DNA of 64,000 bases from Protonemura montana (lineage: Eukaryota > Arthropoda > Insecta > Plecoptera > Nemouridae): assembly GCA_947568835.1 (NCBI GenBank), contig OX387607.1, positions 13,779,701-13,843,700 of the forward strand, in the 5' to 3' direction. The translations under genes were made by a program, and so were the position numbers. Shown one piece after another: positions 53,901 to 64,000 of this stretch. The first letter of the stretch is position 1, and the number at the start of each line of letters is the position of its first letter. Under the pieces are notes generated by a model, which ran no database searches, had not been told where the DNA came from, and was given only the letters and a program-made list of their open reading frames with translations.

Positions 53901-56900
53901 TTCTCCATCTCCGGCCCGGGGGGACGGCCTGGGGGCAGATGTTACCGTATGCAGGCGCTTTCGTTTTGAAGTGATTAAACAAATTCACGATAGCCTTCAC
54001 TGTAAATATTGCAGACCAAATCTTGTTTTATTATTACAAACATTACTACCCTAATCAGTGTTTTTAATTGGGGAATGGAACGTCGGTCTCCAACTATTCC
54101 CCTGATTCCTAGATTAGAAACACATTTTTGAGAAGGTCATATTAATTTAATAAAAAATCAAATCTTCTGCCCATTGCAACCATTCGAAACATGAATAAGA
54201 AATTATGCAAGTCAATGTCTGCACAAATTTCAAGCAAAATTGTTGACATTTTTGGGAAAATTCCCTTTTCCATGCCAGGACATATGGATAAACTGGAAGA
54301 AGAAAGACAAGTAAAACACTTCTAAACAAGGCAAACGAGCATTGTCAAATAGTCGAGGCTTTTGAGTTTTGACTCAAATATAAGGTAACAATTTCACTGA
54401 AACATATGAAGCAAATCCCGGGGCCACAACGCTGTCTGCGTTACCTGCGTAAGCTTACAGAGTTCAATCTCTTGGGGCCAGTATTTCAGTAGCCTATGAA
54501 AACCCTTTGTAACCCTATATAACCTAACCCTACAAGCTCTTATAATAAATTAAAATTGTTTGGTCAGCCAGTAATTCCCTTGGTTACAGACAGTAGGGTC
54601 CAATTACCGATCTCCGTGAGCAGCACTTCGGCAATGTGCCGATGAGCAGTCCCTTCGTAAACGAGTCCCACGCCAAGCAGTGCTGCCACCTGTATGTTCT
54701 GCGGCATGTCCATCTCGATAGAAGTGGGCGGCAGGAGGGCCTCAATGTGGATGCTCATCAGTTTAGTGGACGCCACGTCCATTGTGCCTGCGGGAGGAAA
54801 GGCAACGACTTCTGGTTAGTTCTTGATAAATTACTCAAGTTAGCAACAATCAACTTAGATAAAGAAGACGTGCGTTTAAAAACCACAAGAGCTTGCTCGT
54901 TGTTCGTACTTGTAATGAACCGACACTAACCTCTCTTGCAAGCGGCGACGCCCAGCAGTAACCCAACGCTGGTCATCTCGTGGCACTTGATGAGGTACTC
55001 AAACGTCTTGAGAACGGCCAGGTTGTTCAGGTGTCCGTTGAGTCCCAAGGCCATAAGAAAGCCAGCATGCTCCGTAGGTACTTCGGTCGAGCCCTGAAAA
55101 TCCAAGACGAATGTTGTTGTCCAACTCAATTCAGTTAGTGTTAGGAAAGTAGTACTTACTTACCAATTGATCTCTTTTAAATTTTGAAATCATAGAGATT
55201 AGAATCAAAAATGTACTGAAGATTTCTGTAGTAATGTACTTTTTACCCCACAGCACATTATGTGCTGCAATAGTGTGGTGCCAATTTACATTGCCCAGTA
55301 CTTCAGAGAGAAGAAAATAAAAATAAAAAATAAAATCAATAAAAAAATATCTAGCCACAACAATGTAGAGTACTGGCGTACTACCATAGCGCTGATGTGT
55401 CACTGTATTCACGAAAAATTTCCCCCAAATGACTACTTTACCGTCAAAATTTGAGACACTGAGAACTCTGAAACCATTCTGTAACTGCTTAAGAGTTTAC
55501 TACCAAGGGGACCAAGCAGAGACTGCGGTTTCAATAATGGTCAAAAACATCAATTACCCAGTAACAGTGAGAGTAACAGTACCAGTCAGATGATCACGAA
55601 TGAAACAGATGTAAAAAATGTAAAAGGGAATTAGAAAAATGTGAGAGAATGGAACAAAGTTAAATAAGAAATTGCAATGTACCTTATAGCTTACATCTAA
55701 ATAAAAACTTAGCCAAGAAATGAAAAAAAAACCAACAACACAAACTTACACCATGACAGCCAAGTACTTAAGTGCCAAGTGGATGAGTTCACCTTTGGTT
55801 TGTTGAACACGATCCAGTTAGAGTCGATGTCAGGAGCATTTGGAGCGATGCGTAGCCCTGCGGCCACCCCGTTGTGAAATAGCGGCCAGAGATTCATGTT
55901 AGGCACTACTTCGATGTGCGTCAGATCCACCGTGGTTCCCCGCGGAGGTACGCGACCAGTGAGGCACAGCCGTGGTATCGGCAGCGTTTCCGTTACGACT
56001 GGCGCGGACGTACGCAGAGTGAACATGCCCCTGAGGAACAGAAAGTTGAGTTAGGTTCTGGGGGTTTGAGGTTAACGAGATAAATATTGTAGGCATAGTC
56101 CGTTCAGTAGTATGTAAAAAAATGATAAGGTTGATGAAGAAAGACATAAAAGTGGATGAAGATCCTTGGACCAACTTCTTAAATGCTGGAAAAGTTATAA
56201 GAAAAAAAATAAACAGGATATTTGTTTGATAATTATAATTAACGTATTATTTATTTGGTACGTGTATGGTATTTGATTGATGACACTCAATGTGTTCACA
56301 CTTTCCAAATGTCTGCCTCCCGTGATGATTTGCAATGAAATAGAAAATATAATTTTTTAATTTGACTATTAACTGTAATTTACCGGTTACATGTAAAATC
56401 TTTCAACAGTGCTTGATTGGTCTTTGCAGGATAAGTTAGCAATGAAATTATCAAAGCACAGCATAGCTTAGCAAAACTTGGAATAGTTTAGCATAGCCAG
56501 TTAATCAAAGATAGCCGTGTAATTAAGTTTGTGATACTTAGGATATGCTGAGAAATACTTCTTACATCAACAAACTTATAGCACACAAGTAGAGAAAGTG
56601 TCTTATGAGTTAAACAAAGTACAAACGGTTCCACAACGACAAACTGAGTGCTGTCAATTTACCTGCCCAGAGGTAGCGCCATCGTCCGGGTACAAAGGGC
56701 GTACAAGTGCTTCTCCTGCTCCTCAATGAACTCGTGGTCGTTGACCTCTGGCCGCTGCGTTATCGCGATGCTGACGGGAGCTGACGACTGCAGCAGTCGC
56801 CTGACCTCTGCCACACGGTGGTCCTTGCTGAATCGCAGCTTCAACAACTGAAATTCCACCGGCAATCGCAAATGTGAGCGACGTTTTTTTTACAAATTTA

Positions 56901-59900
56901 CAGTTGCGTGAACACAGTTGTGAACACAGGAAACCATGTAGCAAAGATTGATGATGGAGGTAAAAACTGGCAATTTGTGGATATGAACCTGGATATGAGC
57001 ACAGGGCATCTTGATTGCTGGTCGGGTCCTCTACTTACAGAAAGGATCTCTGAGGGAGAAAGTGCATGGACGAGAACATAGCAACCCAGAGGCGGGATAC
57101 ACACAGCTGAGTGTAAGCGTTAATTTGTAGGTGACGTTATTATCACCAAGGTAACAACCTCTGAAAATCTGGAAACACCTTATGTGATTCATTTTAAAGA
57201 TTTGGGGAATTTAAGCTCTACTTAGTGAATTCTGCCTCAGAGCTGAGACACTGTGCCAGCATTGCTGTCAATGTTACCTCCATGTCCATGGCCTCCATGC
57301 CATCATCCTGGTCGCACTCTGCCACTCGCGGAGTGGCCGCTGTCTTGCGGTTTTCTCCGTTACCGCCAGCGCTAGGAGACGTCGGCAGCGTCGAGTTGAC
57401 GGGGCTCGTGCGGTCCCCAGAGTTGCCGGAATGTCTGCAAGACAAGAGCCACGTCACGATCTTGTCGCTGTCTTCTCATATTATTGCATGCTCCCACATT
57501 CTTGTGGAATAGGACACTGGACATTTCATGGTAAAAGCACTTAAATTCTCCTTGCTTAAGTCAAATGCAGTAGTTTCAATTTTGAAACTAGCAAATTTTA
57601 CAGAAAAAACAGATTTTTGTGCAGTTCAAATAAGAACTGCTTTGGAGATAAAAGAGAAGGAAAATAGAAAGAAAGTTAGATGGACAACGAAGTACGAAAG
57701 AGGGTTTGGCAAACCAGCATGAAAAGTAAGAAGATAAATAATTTTGCAGAGCATTTTGCAAAGTCTCATGCCAAAAATATCACGTGTTCTACTCGTTTTG
57801 ATTAAATAAAAAGGATAAAAAATATATTACACATTTTTTTTTATCTCAAGTCCATAAATGGTTCACATACTGCCTTCTCAAGTAAAGCTCTTATGAGGAC
57901 ATGTTCTTAAAAGGCTTTGTGTCGGCTATTTTTGTAGATGGTTCTTAATTTCTTTTCCTACAAATGCTCTATACTATAAGAGCTAGCGGCTCAAAAAGCC
58001 TACCTGAGTTGTCGGCACTGCGTAGCCAGGTCCTGGCGCAGGATGAGTTCGTAGGCAGCTTCAGGCCAGTCTTGTGGAGGGTCGGCACGGCAACGGTAAG
58101 TCACCGTGTTCAGGAGCAAGGCGATACCGGCAGGAAGCTTGCTGATAGTACGCCGCGTCATGCCTGGGAAGCATTCGTAAGGAAGCAACAGTTAACTAAC
58201 GGTTTCAGTGCTCAAATCCATCATCGTCGGTTGCCAATCACTAACCGGTAAATCGGTGAAAGAGGTAATCATACAGAAGATGAACTTAATGGGAATAACG
58301 TGGCACTATTACAACCTTGCAGACCATTTCACAATGTATATATAAAGTGTAAACACACTTTTTTAATATGGGGAAGAAGGCAAGTCTTGGCTATTGCCTT
58401 GTTCTCAATTAAAATGTAACTGATCCCTTTAAAAAGTAGGATCTAGTAATAATTGGTTGTGGTAAAGATGGAGGGAGAAAAATTTCTTGAAAAGTACACC
58501 ATACGACGCCAATTTTCTTCTCTGGTAAGTTGCACACCTCTCTTTCCTATTTTACCACAATCAATATCCAGCATCTTGGCACCCTATTTGCATTGATCTA
58601 ATAACAAGCTTGACTTTCTTAGTAACTTTTAACTTAAATTGTGAAAAGGTCCTTGCAAGTTTGACTGACTCACCCATTTCCGTCATCAGCATGACAGCAC
58701 GTTGGGGCATGGGGTAGGCGGCGCTTCTGGCCTCCCGGGAACTGAGCGCCTCCTGTGGTTCAGCTCGGCTGCCAGGAGGCACCACCAGGCGCACAAACAG
58801 TCCCAGCGCCACGGCAGTGTCAGCGCCATGCACGGCCAGCGCCGTCAGCTGCACCAGCTCCTGGAGAAGAGAAGGCGGAGTTTTACCCAAAAATGAGGTC
58901 AGATAATGACGGGAATGCCTGGCATGTGGAATCGCCACCAAAAATCACCAGTTTAAATAGTAATAATTTACTTTTCAGAAGGTTTTTCACAAAAAAAAAA
59001 AAAAAGTTAAATGTATTGGAATGGGAACAACACTTCTTGCAAGATCTATAAAGCAGGGCATAAATGCAGCAAGTCAGGTACTTGATGCATAACTGAAATA
59101 GTTAAAAACTTCATCACATCTGAAATTCTTACTGTCAGCACCGAAAATGTAGTTTTACGAGCTGCAAGCTCAGTATCTTACGAGATGTTTCGATTTCTTG
59201 AGATTTCCAAAGCAATTCGATACAAGGTGCAAGGAAAAATTACAAAATCACATAGCATCAACTCTTTAGAAACTGTTTATACCCTGAAAGAACTTTTAGT
59301 GAAGTACGTTGAGCGTGCTGGGCGCTTACCTTGCAGGTTTGGTTGACGTGCCGTACGTATGGGAAGGGCAAGGGCGTGCGCCGTTCCAACAGGGCGTTCA
59401 AGTGCCCGAACACGTCCGGCGGGTCCGTGGGCATGAACGTCGGTGGACTCAGCTTCTTCAGGGCCGCTTCCGTTATCTGACTTGGCTGGCAACGACAAGG
59501 ACACATAAGATGGATTTCAAAAAAAATTCCGTGGCAATGTAGGATGGTGATTTTTTCATGACAAGTTCTAGCTAGATATTGCATAAAAAATTCCAGCAAA
59601 TGTGTCCATCACCAACGTTTGTAAGTATTTTTGGCTAACTATGGGCTAGACCAGCGATGGTCAACCATTTTGCAGCAGTGTCTCACATAATTGGACGGTG
59701 TGTCACTTTGAAGTTATCCCTAGTGAGGAGCTAAAAGAGATAATGTCAAGAGCTGTGATATTTTCACTTTTTAAGCTCGTTTGTTCATACTACTTTGTAA
59801 TTTTCTAACGAGAAAATTAAGTTTTCGGATCACAAAAGTCTTACAAACAGCTAGAGTATAACTCCAGATGTATCTCATTGATGTTTTGATTACCTAGATC

Positions 59901-62900
59901 AGAACCAACTTGGTTAAGTGTCTCTAAAACTGTTCTAATCTAAGCCATAAGCCAGGCTTATGTTAGCTATTTCTTCATTTCTAGTACCTTGTATTGTTAT
60001 GTTATGCTTTTGATACACACTGAAGAATAGACACAATAGAAATGGTCTAAAAAAAACTATCGACAACAACTCAGGGCAGCACTTGTCGTTCCATTTGGCT
60101 CTAAAAACTCTAAGTGCGAGTATTTGAAGTGCCTTGCAAGTACCTGGGCATTTCTTAGCGAGCAATGTTCAGGAAAGTCTTTCCAGTAGTGCTCGACGTA
60201 CTCAGCGAGTCGAAGGTCTACTGCCATCTGGTGCAATAGTCGAGCCAACAACGGCATACTCTCACTGAGCAGCATGTCTAGTTTCAGCTCCTGAAACTCG
60301 CCAGGACAGATCGGCTCTGTTACACATCCTCGATTTGACGTTCCATGCATGTAAAGTACATTTTTAGCTTTGGTTGGCGGCGAAAAAAAACTCGATTTAT
60401 TGCCATCTTTCCATACACTAGACTAGGTTTGAATGAATGAATAGTGTGGTTTAGAGGCGCGTCAACCTTTTGGTAATTTTGCGCCTAGAGACTAGGCTTC
60501 TTTGGTTATCTTGTAAAATCTGGTAAGAACTGGTAAGAAGACTGGTAGATACTGGAGAAGACTGGTATGAATATACAATTTCTTTCAATTTTTTGAAATT
60601 GAATTTTTTCAATTGAAATTTCTTTCAATGTTATCAATTTCTTTCAAATATTTTTAAAGTGAGTACACAGGATATTGTTTGCAGTGTAAAAGTCTACAGA
60701 TATTTTTTTATTATTTGCAAGTGTTTTTGAACATTTTGACCACTTGTAAGCTGGATTCCATGGGAGATCAATTACTATTTTCTATGATATTTCACTGGAC
60801 AATTTCTCTACAACATTAATAAAAAGATGACTTCCACACTCTTAAAAAAGTGTCAGCATTTCTAAGATATGGTCTACTTGCCAACGGTTGCCGCCTGCAA
60901 AGCGTTCACCTCTTAGACATAACTTATTTATGTAAATGATTAGTAAAATTTTAATATTTTCTTTTTTTTGCAATTCCCTTTCAGGGTTAGTCTAGAGTTG
61001 AGCCTAACAAAAACTATTTGAACTGGGTTTTGAATGCTTAGTGAAGAACAACTTAACTTCCCATGGGAGTTGAGGAAATTTTACCATGGGTAAATTTAGT
61101 TGTTCTTCACTTAGCATTCAAAACCAAGTTCAAATAGTTTTTGTAAAAACTAGTTCTAAGGTTAGATAAAGTAGACATGAGTCTAAAAACTATCATAGAG
61201 TTGAGCCTAGTCAACAATCTAGATGACAAGTATGTGGTGCAATGTAAGCATCCAAAGCAAGGGCTTACCTCATACAACAAGTGCAGTGAATAGAGCACCA
61301 GTGGAATGCAGGTGAACAGCGACGCTGAAGCCGTTATCTCAGCGCTGCCGACGCCAGGAACTGATGAGACTCGAGCTGCCACCGGCTTTAGACCAAGCAG
61401 ACTGGCCAGACCTTGGCCCAGAGCCTGGCAGACAAATAACTCCTTTCAAGCCTTTTGAACTGGTTTGAACTGGATTGAAAATGACTGTGAGACATCGTCA
61501 AAACGTGGAGCCCAACACAATTCACAGCATTCCACTTGCCCACAAGCCAAAATAAATTAAAACTTGTCCAAAGGATGGTGTAAGCTACTAAGTTGCTTTT
61601 ACTGGAGCTGCAAATGAATACCTGTTCAAATGATTTCATGTCTTATGTATACTGAACTCAAGAATAAATGCAGAAAAAACTGTTTCAATGTGATCGTCAT
61701 CGTTACTCCGATCCCTACCTGGTGATGTGCTGAACACAAGAGGTAGTCCCAGTCTTCCTCTGAGCCGCCCCCTGACGAGCGTTTCTTCTTCGAGTTGGGT
61801 ATCGGACTCGCAGAGCCGGTCTCGCGGCCAGACAAGCATAGCTTGGCCACCTCGTAGCCAAGCAGGTCTGCAACCAAAAGCACACGACAGCACCCGTGAG
61901 CAATCAGTTAGTTCAAAGCAACAAACTGGTGCCGATCAAATCAACGTTGAAGAGAAACTTGGCGAGGAAGCTTTAGTTGGAACGTACCTATGCGTACTGT
62001 GCAGCAGGGTAAGAAAAATTTGGCAAAAATCACGTCTCAAATTTACATTTTTGAATTTACGCTGTTGATCAAATTTAAGTGATTTGACACTTTAATCAAC
62101 ATGAAAAGTAATTTAATTGATTTTTTAAGCTGAACTGAAACATGTGTTGCATTGGGGTTAGGTAGACATTTTTAAAACTTAATCAAAGTTAACACTTGAC
62201 ATGTTAACAATACATTGTTTTGAAAATGGGCCCTGTAGCACCGGCTTGACAGCCTAAGAAATTCAGCGATTGTCATGCTCACCCAAAAGTACTTCGATGA
62301 AAAGCTGCCACTCCGCTGTCGGAGAGATGTCTTGGGAGCCGGGCGCATTCCGCGTTGAATACCACTTGCACGCGAGCTGCATCGCTTTGTCCCGGGGCAG
62401 CACCTGCTTGAGTGCACCGAGGCACCGTAAAACTGCACAAAGCACAGCAACAAGTAAAATAACAAGATTCGGAACAATTTGCCAGGCAGTCTTAAAAGAA
62501 TTTGGAACGCTCGTCAAGATTGTGTTTCAAGACTTTCTAGATTTACTAGCTCGCAGTAGATTTTAGTCAAAACAAGCTGGATGAATTAATTCCATTAATC
62601 TCCAAGAATTGATTGCTGTGCAGTATGTTTTGGAATGCCCAGGACAGTGCACTGCTGAGTTTAGGAATGGATTTAACTGTTCACTGACCCAGTAGATACA
62701 GTAAGTTTTTTAAAGAAACCAAAAGCTTTTTTTTCTAATATGAATAAAATATATTAAATATCATTAAAAATTGCTAATGATTCTTTCACTACCTTCCTAC
62801 CTACCTGGCTGCGCCACCTATCAGGTGGCATTCTAATAGATCTAATGAAATCACAAGTATGTGATCTGATAGGTTACAATCACTAGGTTACTAGGTTACA

Positions 62901-63893
62901 ATCAAGCACGAAATGGATTAAATCCTTCCTTAAATTTGAACCAGGCCATAGAGTATAAGTACTAGAGGAGAATGGAAAAAATATTGAAGAAAATTAAGAG
63001 CTGAAGGATCAGGGTTCGATTTCTCTGCAAGACTTTCCAACTTGTTTAAGGCATGATGGAACAATGACCACAGAATGATATGGTTATAATAACTCCTTAC
63101 CTAACGGCGATGAGCAAATTTCTGGCAAGGACACTCGGTACAGAGAACCATCGGTATAAACCTAAGACAACACAAAAGATTTCATGATGAGAAACAATCC
63201 AATCTCTTATGCATTTCATAAACTTACATCAGATGGTAACTACAGCAATAATGATGTATGTTTATGCGGAAACTTTTGAAACCGGTGACGCAGGCATCAT
63301 GAACTACAACTTGTTTTACGAACGAGGAGGTAGATCAAACAACTTATTACAATATAGAAGCATGATAAGTGCAAAGCTACCATGTAGGTTTAACATAACC
63401 CAACTCTTCCACTATGATTGTTTTTAGACTCATGTCTTCTTAATGTACCCTTAGCACTAGTTTTAACAAAAACTATTTGAACTGGGTTTTGTCAACTCTT
63501 CCACTGTATTCTTCTAGCCTGCGTAAACAAGAAGGCAAAGCCGTAACGTTATATAACCTCTGCACCTATTGCAACCAGCTTTTTTTATCCATAAGTTGCC
63601 TTCCTTCATTACATAACCAACTTTCTAGAGCAGCAAACTTCCTGCTGCTATTGCCGAGGTGATCTCAGCACCGCAGCGGACTCACCAGTGTCAGTCGGTT
63701 GCCGACAGCGTCGCGCAGTCCACGTAGCTTCCCGCCGCAGGAGCTGGAGACAAATTGTGCGGCGACATCCGAGAAGTCCATCGCGGACGAGTGGTTTTCC
63801 GTGGGCACCGGGCTCAGCAGGTAGGCGCCGTCTTCGAAACGAGCCGGCTCCATTGCAGAAGTGGGACGCGATGACGACAGAATGCTGTTACGT
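44939..63893 (-). CDS. ANAPC1: Anaphase-promoting complex subunit 1 (N-terminus off window)
   Basis: Exons in order: 63686-63893, 63101-63161, 62283-62432, 61719-61867, 61269-61424, 60144-60290, 59330-59485, 58674-58860, 58004-58163, 57278-57434, 56663-56847, 55793-56030, 54931-55093, 54608-54787, 53698-53928, 52621-52924, 50312-50513, 49275-49507, 48250-48385, 47770-47897, 46537-46675, 46052-46243, 45347-45524, 45123-45263, 44939-45033. All are GT-AG and frame closes over 1424 residues, about three quarters of the 1944-residue human protein. APC1 is the platform scaffold of the APC/C ubiquitin ligase, which targets cyclins and securin. Conserved marks: LLSPVP, DWDYLL, DHEFIEEQEKHL, RTMALPLGRGMFTL, and proteasome/cyclosome repeats (GLLLGVAACKRGTMD, VAALLGVGLVYEGTAHRH, SLAAGLALGLVVLGKGS, GATLALGMMYFDTGNR, ILGGACMAIGLRYAGS, HAALGLLFFGGGRYTLG), then RYHLQAFRHLYVLAAEPRLV. 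The end is QIASILKR. The N-terminal propeller half is beyond the right edge. Confidence 0.97.
47481..47507. mobile_element. Fold-back MITE end fragment
   Basis: AGACATGAGTCTAAAAACA followed by ATCATAC matches the right terminus of the element at 61003-61196. Only the end is recognisable, inside an ANAPC1 intron. Confidence 0.45.
50839..52249 (+). mobile_element. hAT-type DNA transposon, decayed, with 8-bp target duplication
   Basis: GTTATTTG occurs at 50831-50838 and again at 52250-52257, a perfect 8-bp target-site duplication. The element starts TAGAGCCACGATTATATGG and ends with the inverted TAGAGCCAAGATTTTATGG; both fit the hAT terminal pattern. At about 51690-51790 the plus strand still reads a hAT dimerisation-region fragment (SVDAERFFSQ, a stop, then NLVLTDKGTRMKEATIETC). 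Repeated AACACCGAAATC and CGCGAAAT words flank the interior near both ends. It is 1411 bp long, so most of the transposase has been lost. It lies in the ANAPC1 intron between coding exons 52621-52924 and 50312-50513. Confidence 0.88.
59650..59712 (+). mobile_element. Possible hAT end remnant
   Basis: CCAGCGATGGTCAACCATTT followed by TTGCAGCAGTGTCTCAC resembles the start of some hAT elements (CAGNGNTNNTCAACC). No matching second end or target duplication was found in this ANAPC1 intron. Low confidence. Confidence 0.25.
60500..60660 (+). repeat. Local short repeats in ANAPC1 intron
   Basis: About six copies of ACTGGTAAGA or ACTGGTAGA-like words lie within 60509-60575, followed by AATTTCTTTCAA repeats and an A/T palindrome (TTCAATTTTTTGAAATTG). 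The first words look like splice donors but on the strand opposite to the gene, so they should not act in it. Confidence 0.55.
61003..61196. mobile_element. Fold-back MITE, copy 2 (best preserved)
   Basis: The left arm has AACAAAAACTATTTGAACTG, TTTTGAATGCTTAGTGAAG and AACAACTTAACTTCCCATGG. The right arm has the complements in reverse order (CCATGGGTAAATTTAGTTG, TTCTTCACTTAGCATTCAAA, TTCAAATAGTTTTTGT), then AACTAGTTCTAAGG and AGACATGAGTCTAAAAACTA. The loop is short, so nearly the entire element is a palindrome. It lies in the ANAPC1 intron between 61269 and 60290. The family is the same as 15671-15982. Confidence 0.8.
63421..63491 (+). mobile_element. Fold-back MITE, left-half fragment
   Basis: TTTTTAGACTCATGTCTTCT, then TTAGCACTAGTTTTAACAAA and AACTATTTGAACTGGGTTTT match the left arms of the copies at 15671 and 61003. 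The sequence stops at GTTTTG, so half the element is missing. It is in the first ANAPC1 intron of the window. Confidence 0.7.
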
Positions 63894-64000
63894 CTGCGAG
63901 AAGCACGGAAACAGAGATTTAGAAGTGAACCTTCTTCGCGTTGAGCATCTGAGTCTATTGGAGTCCAGATTGACAAATCCAACTTAAGATTGACAAAACC

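Noticed and set aside
1-64000. CRISPR array, bacterial operons, rRNA genes, LTR retroelements or Polintons
   Set aside because: No regularly spaced short repeats with unique spacers, no rRNA-like sequence, and no capsid, integrase or LTR pair recognised; the gene structure is animal.

Overview
The window is animal nuclear DNA. The evidence is split genes with GT-AG introns (25 exons seen in one gene), metazoan orthologues (ANAPC1, MRPL33, AMPK beta, a mitochondrial-clan cytochrome P450), LINE, SINE-like and hAT elements, and AT-rich intergenic DNA. A recurrent repeat containing GTGTTTAACGACGCAC resembles SINE-like repeats I know from molluscs. I therefore lean to a lophotrochozoan, probably a mollusc, but cannot prove it.

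Left half (1 to about 31.3 kb): no convincing host gene. It holds two separated arrays of the same 114-bp satellite (6.45-7.02 and 13.73-14.18 kb), a CCTTG/CCTCG pentanucleotide microsatellite next to a G-rich block, a fold-back MITE inside a GGAACTAG minisatellite, a dense cluster of a degenerate GTGCGRATAR motif (16.9-17.3 kb), and several SINE-like copies. From 20.1 to 25.1 kb, with outliers to 27.7 kb, lies an unusual mosaic of many different degenerate tRNA-like modules (A-box and B-box, often followed by T-runs), with shuffled repeats and a long inverted repeat (21.53-22.25 against 23.56-24.29 kb). A 5'-truncated non-LTR retrotransposon with an intact 773-codon endonuclease/reverse transcriptase ORF follows (27.76-30.41 kb).

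Right half (31.3-64 kb): a compact gene block. On the plus strand is an unrecognised coiled-coil protein gene (31.5-35.9 kb). Tail to tail with it on the minus strand is an intronless AMPK beta gene (36.3-37.1 kb). MRPL33 (38.15-38.76 kb, plus) diverges from AMPK beta. A ten-exon mitochondrial P450 (39.27-44.39 kb, minus) converges on MRPL33. ANAPC1, the largest APC/C subunit (44.94 kb to beyond the right edge, minus), lies head-to-tail upstream of the P450. Introns carry a 1.4-kb hAT element with a perfect 8-bp target duplication, fold-back MITEs, and a SINE-like repeat split by a LINE fragment.

The neighbouring genes have unrelated jobs: cell-cycle ubiquitination, sterol-type oxidation, mitochondrial translation and energy sensing. 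I see no pathway cluster. Exon models were built by eye from frame, splice consensus and recalled protein families. The phases of all 25 ANAPC1 exons and all 10 P450 exons close exactly.
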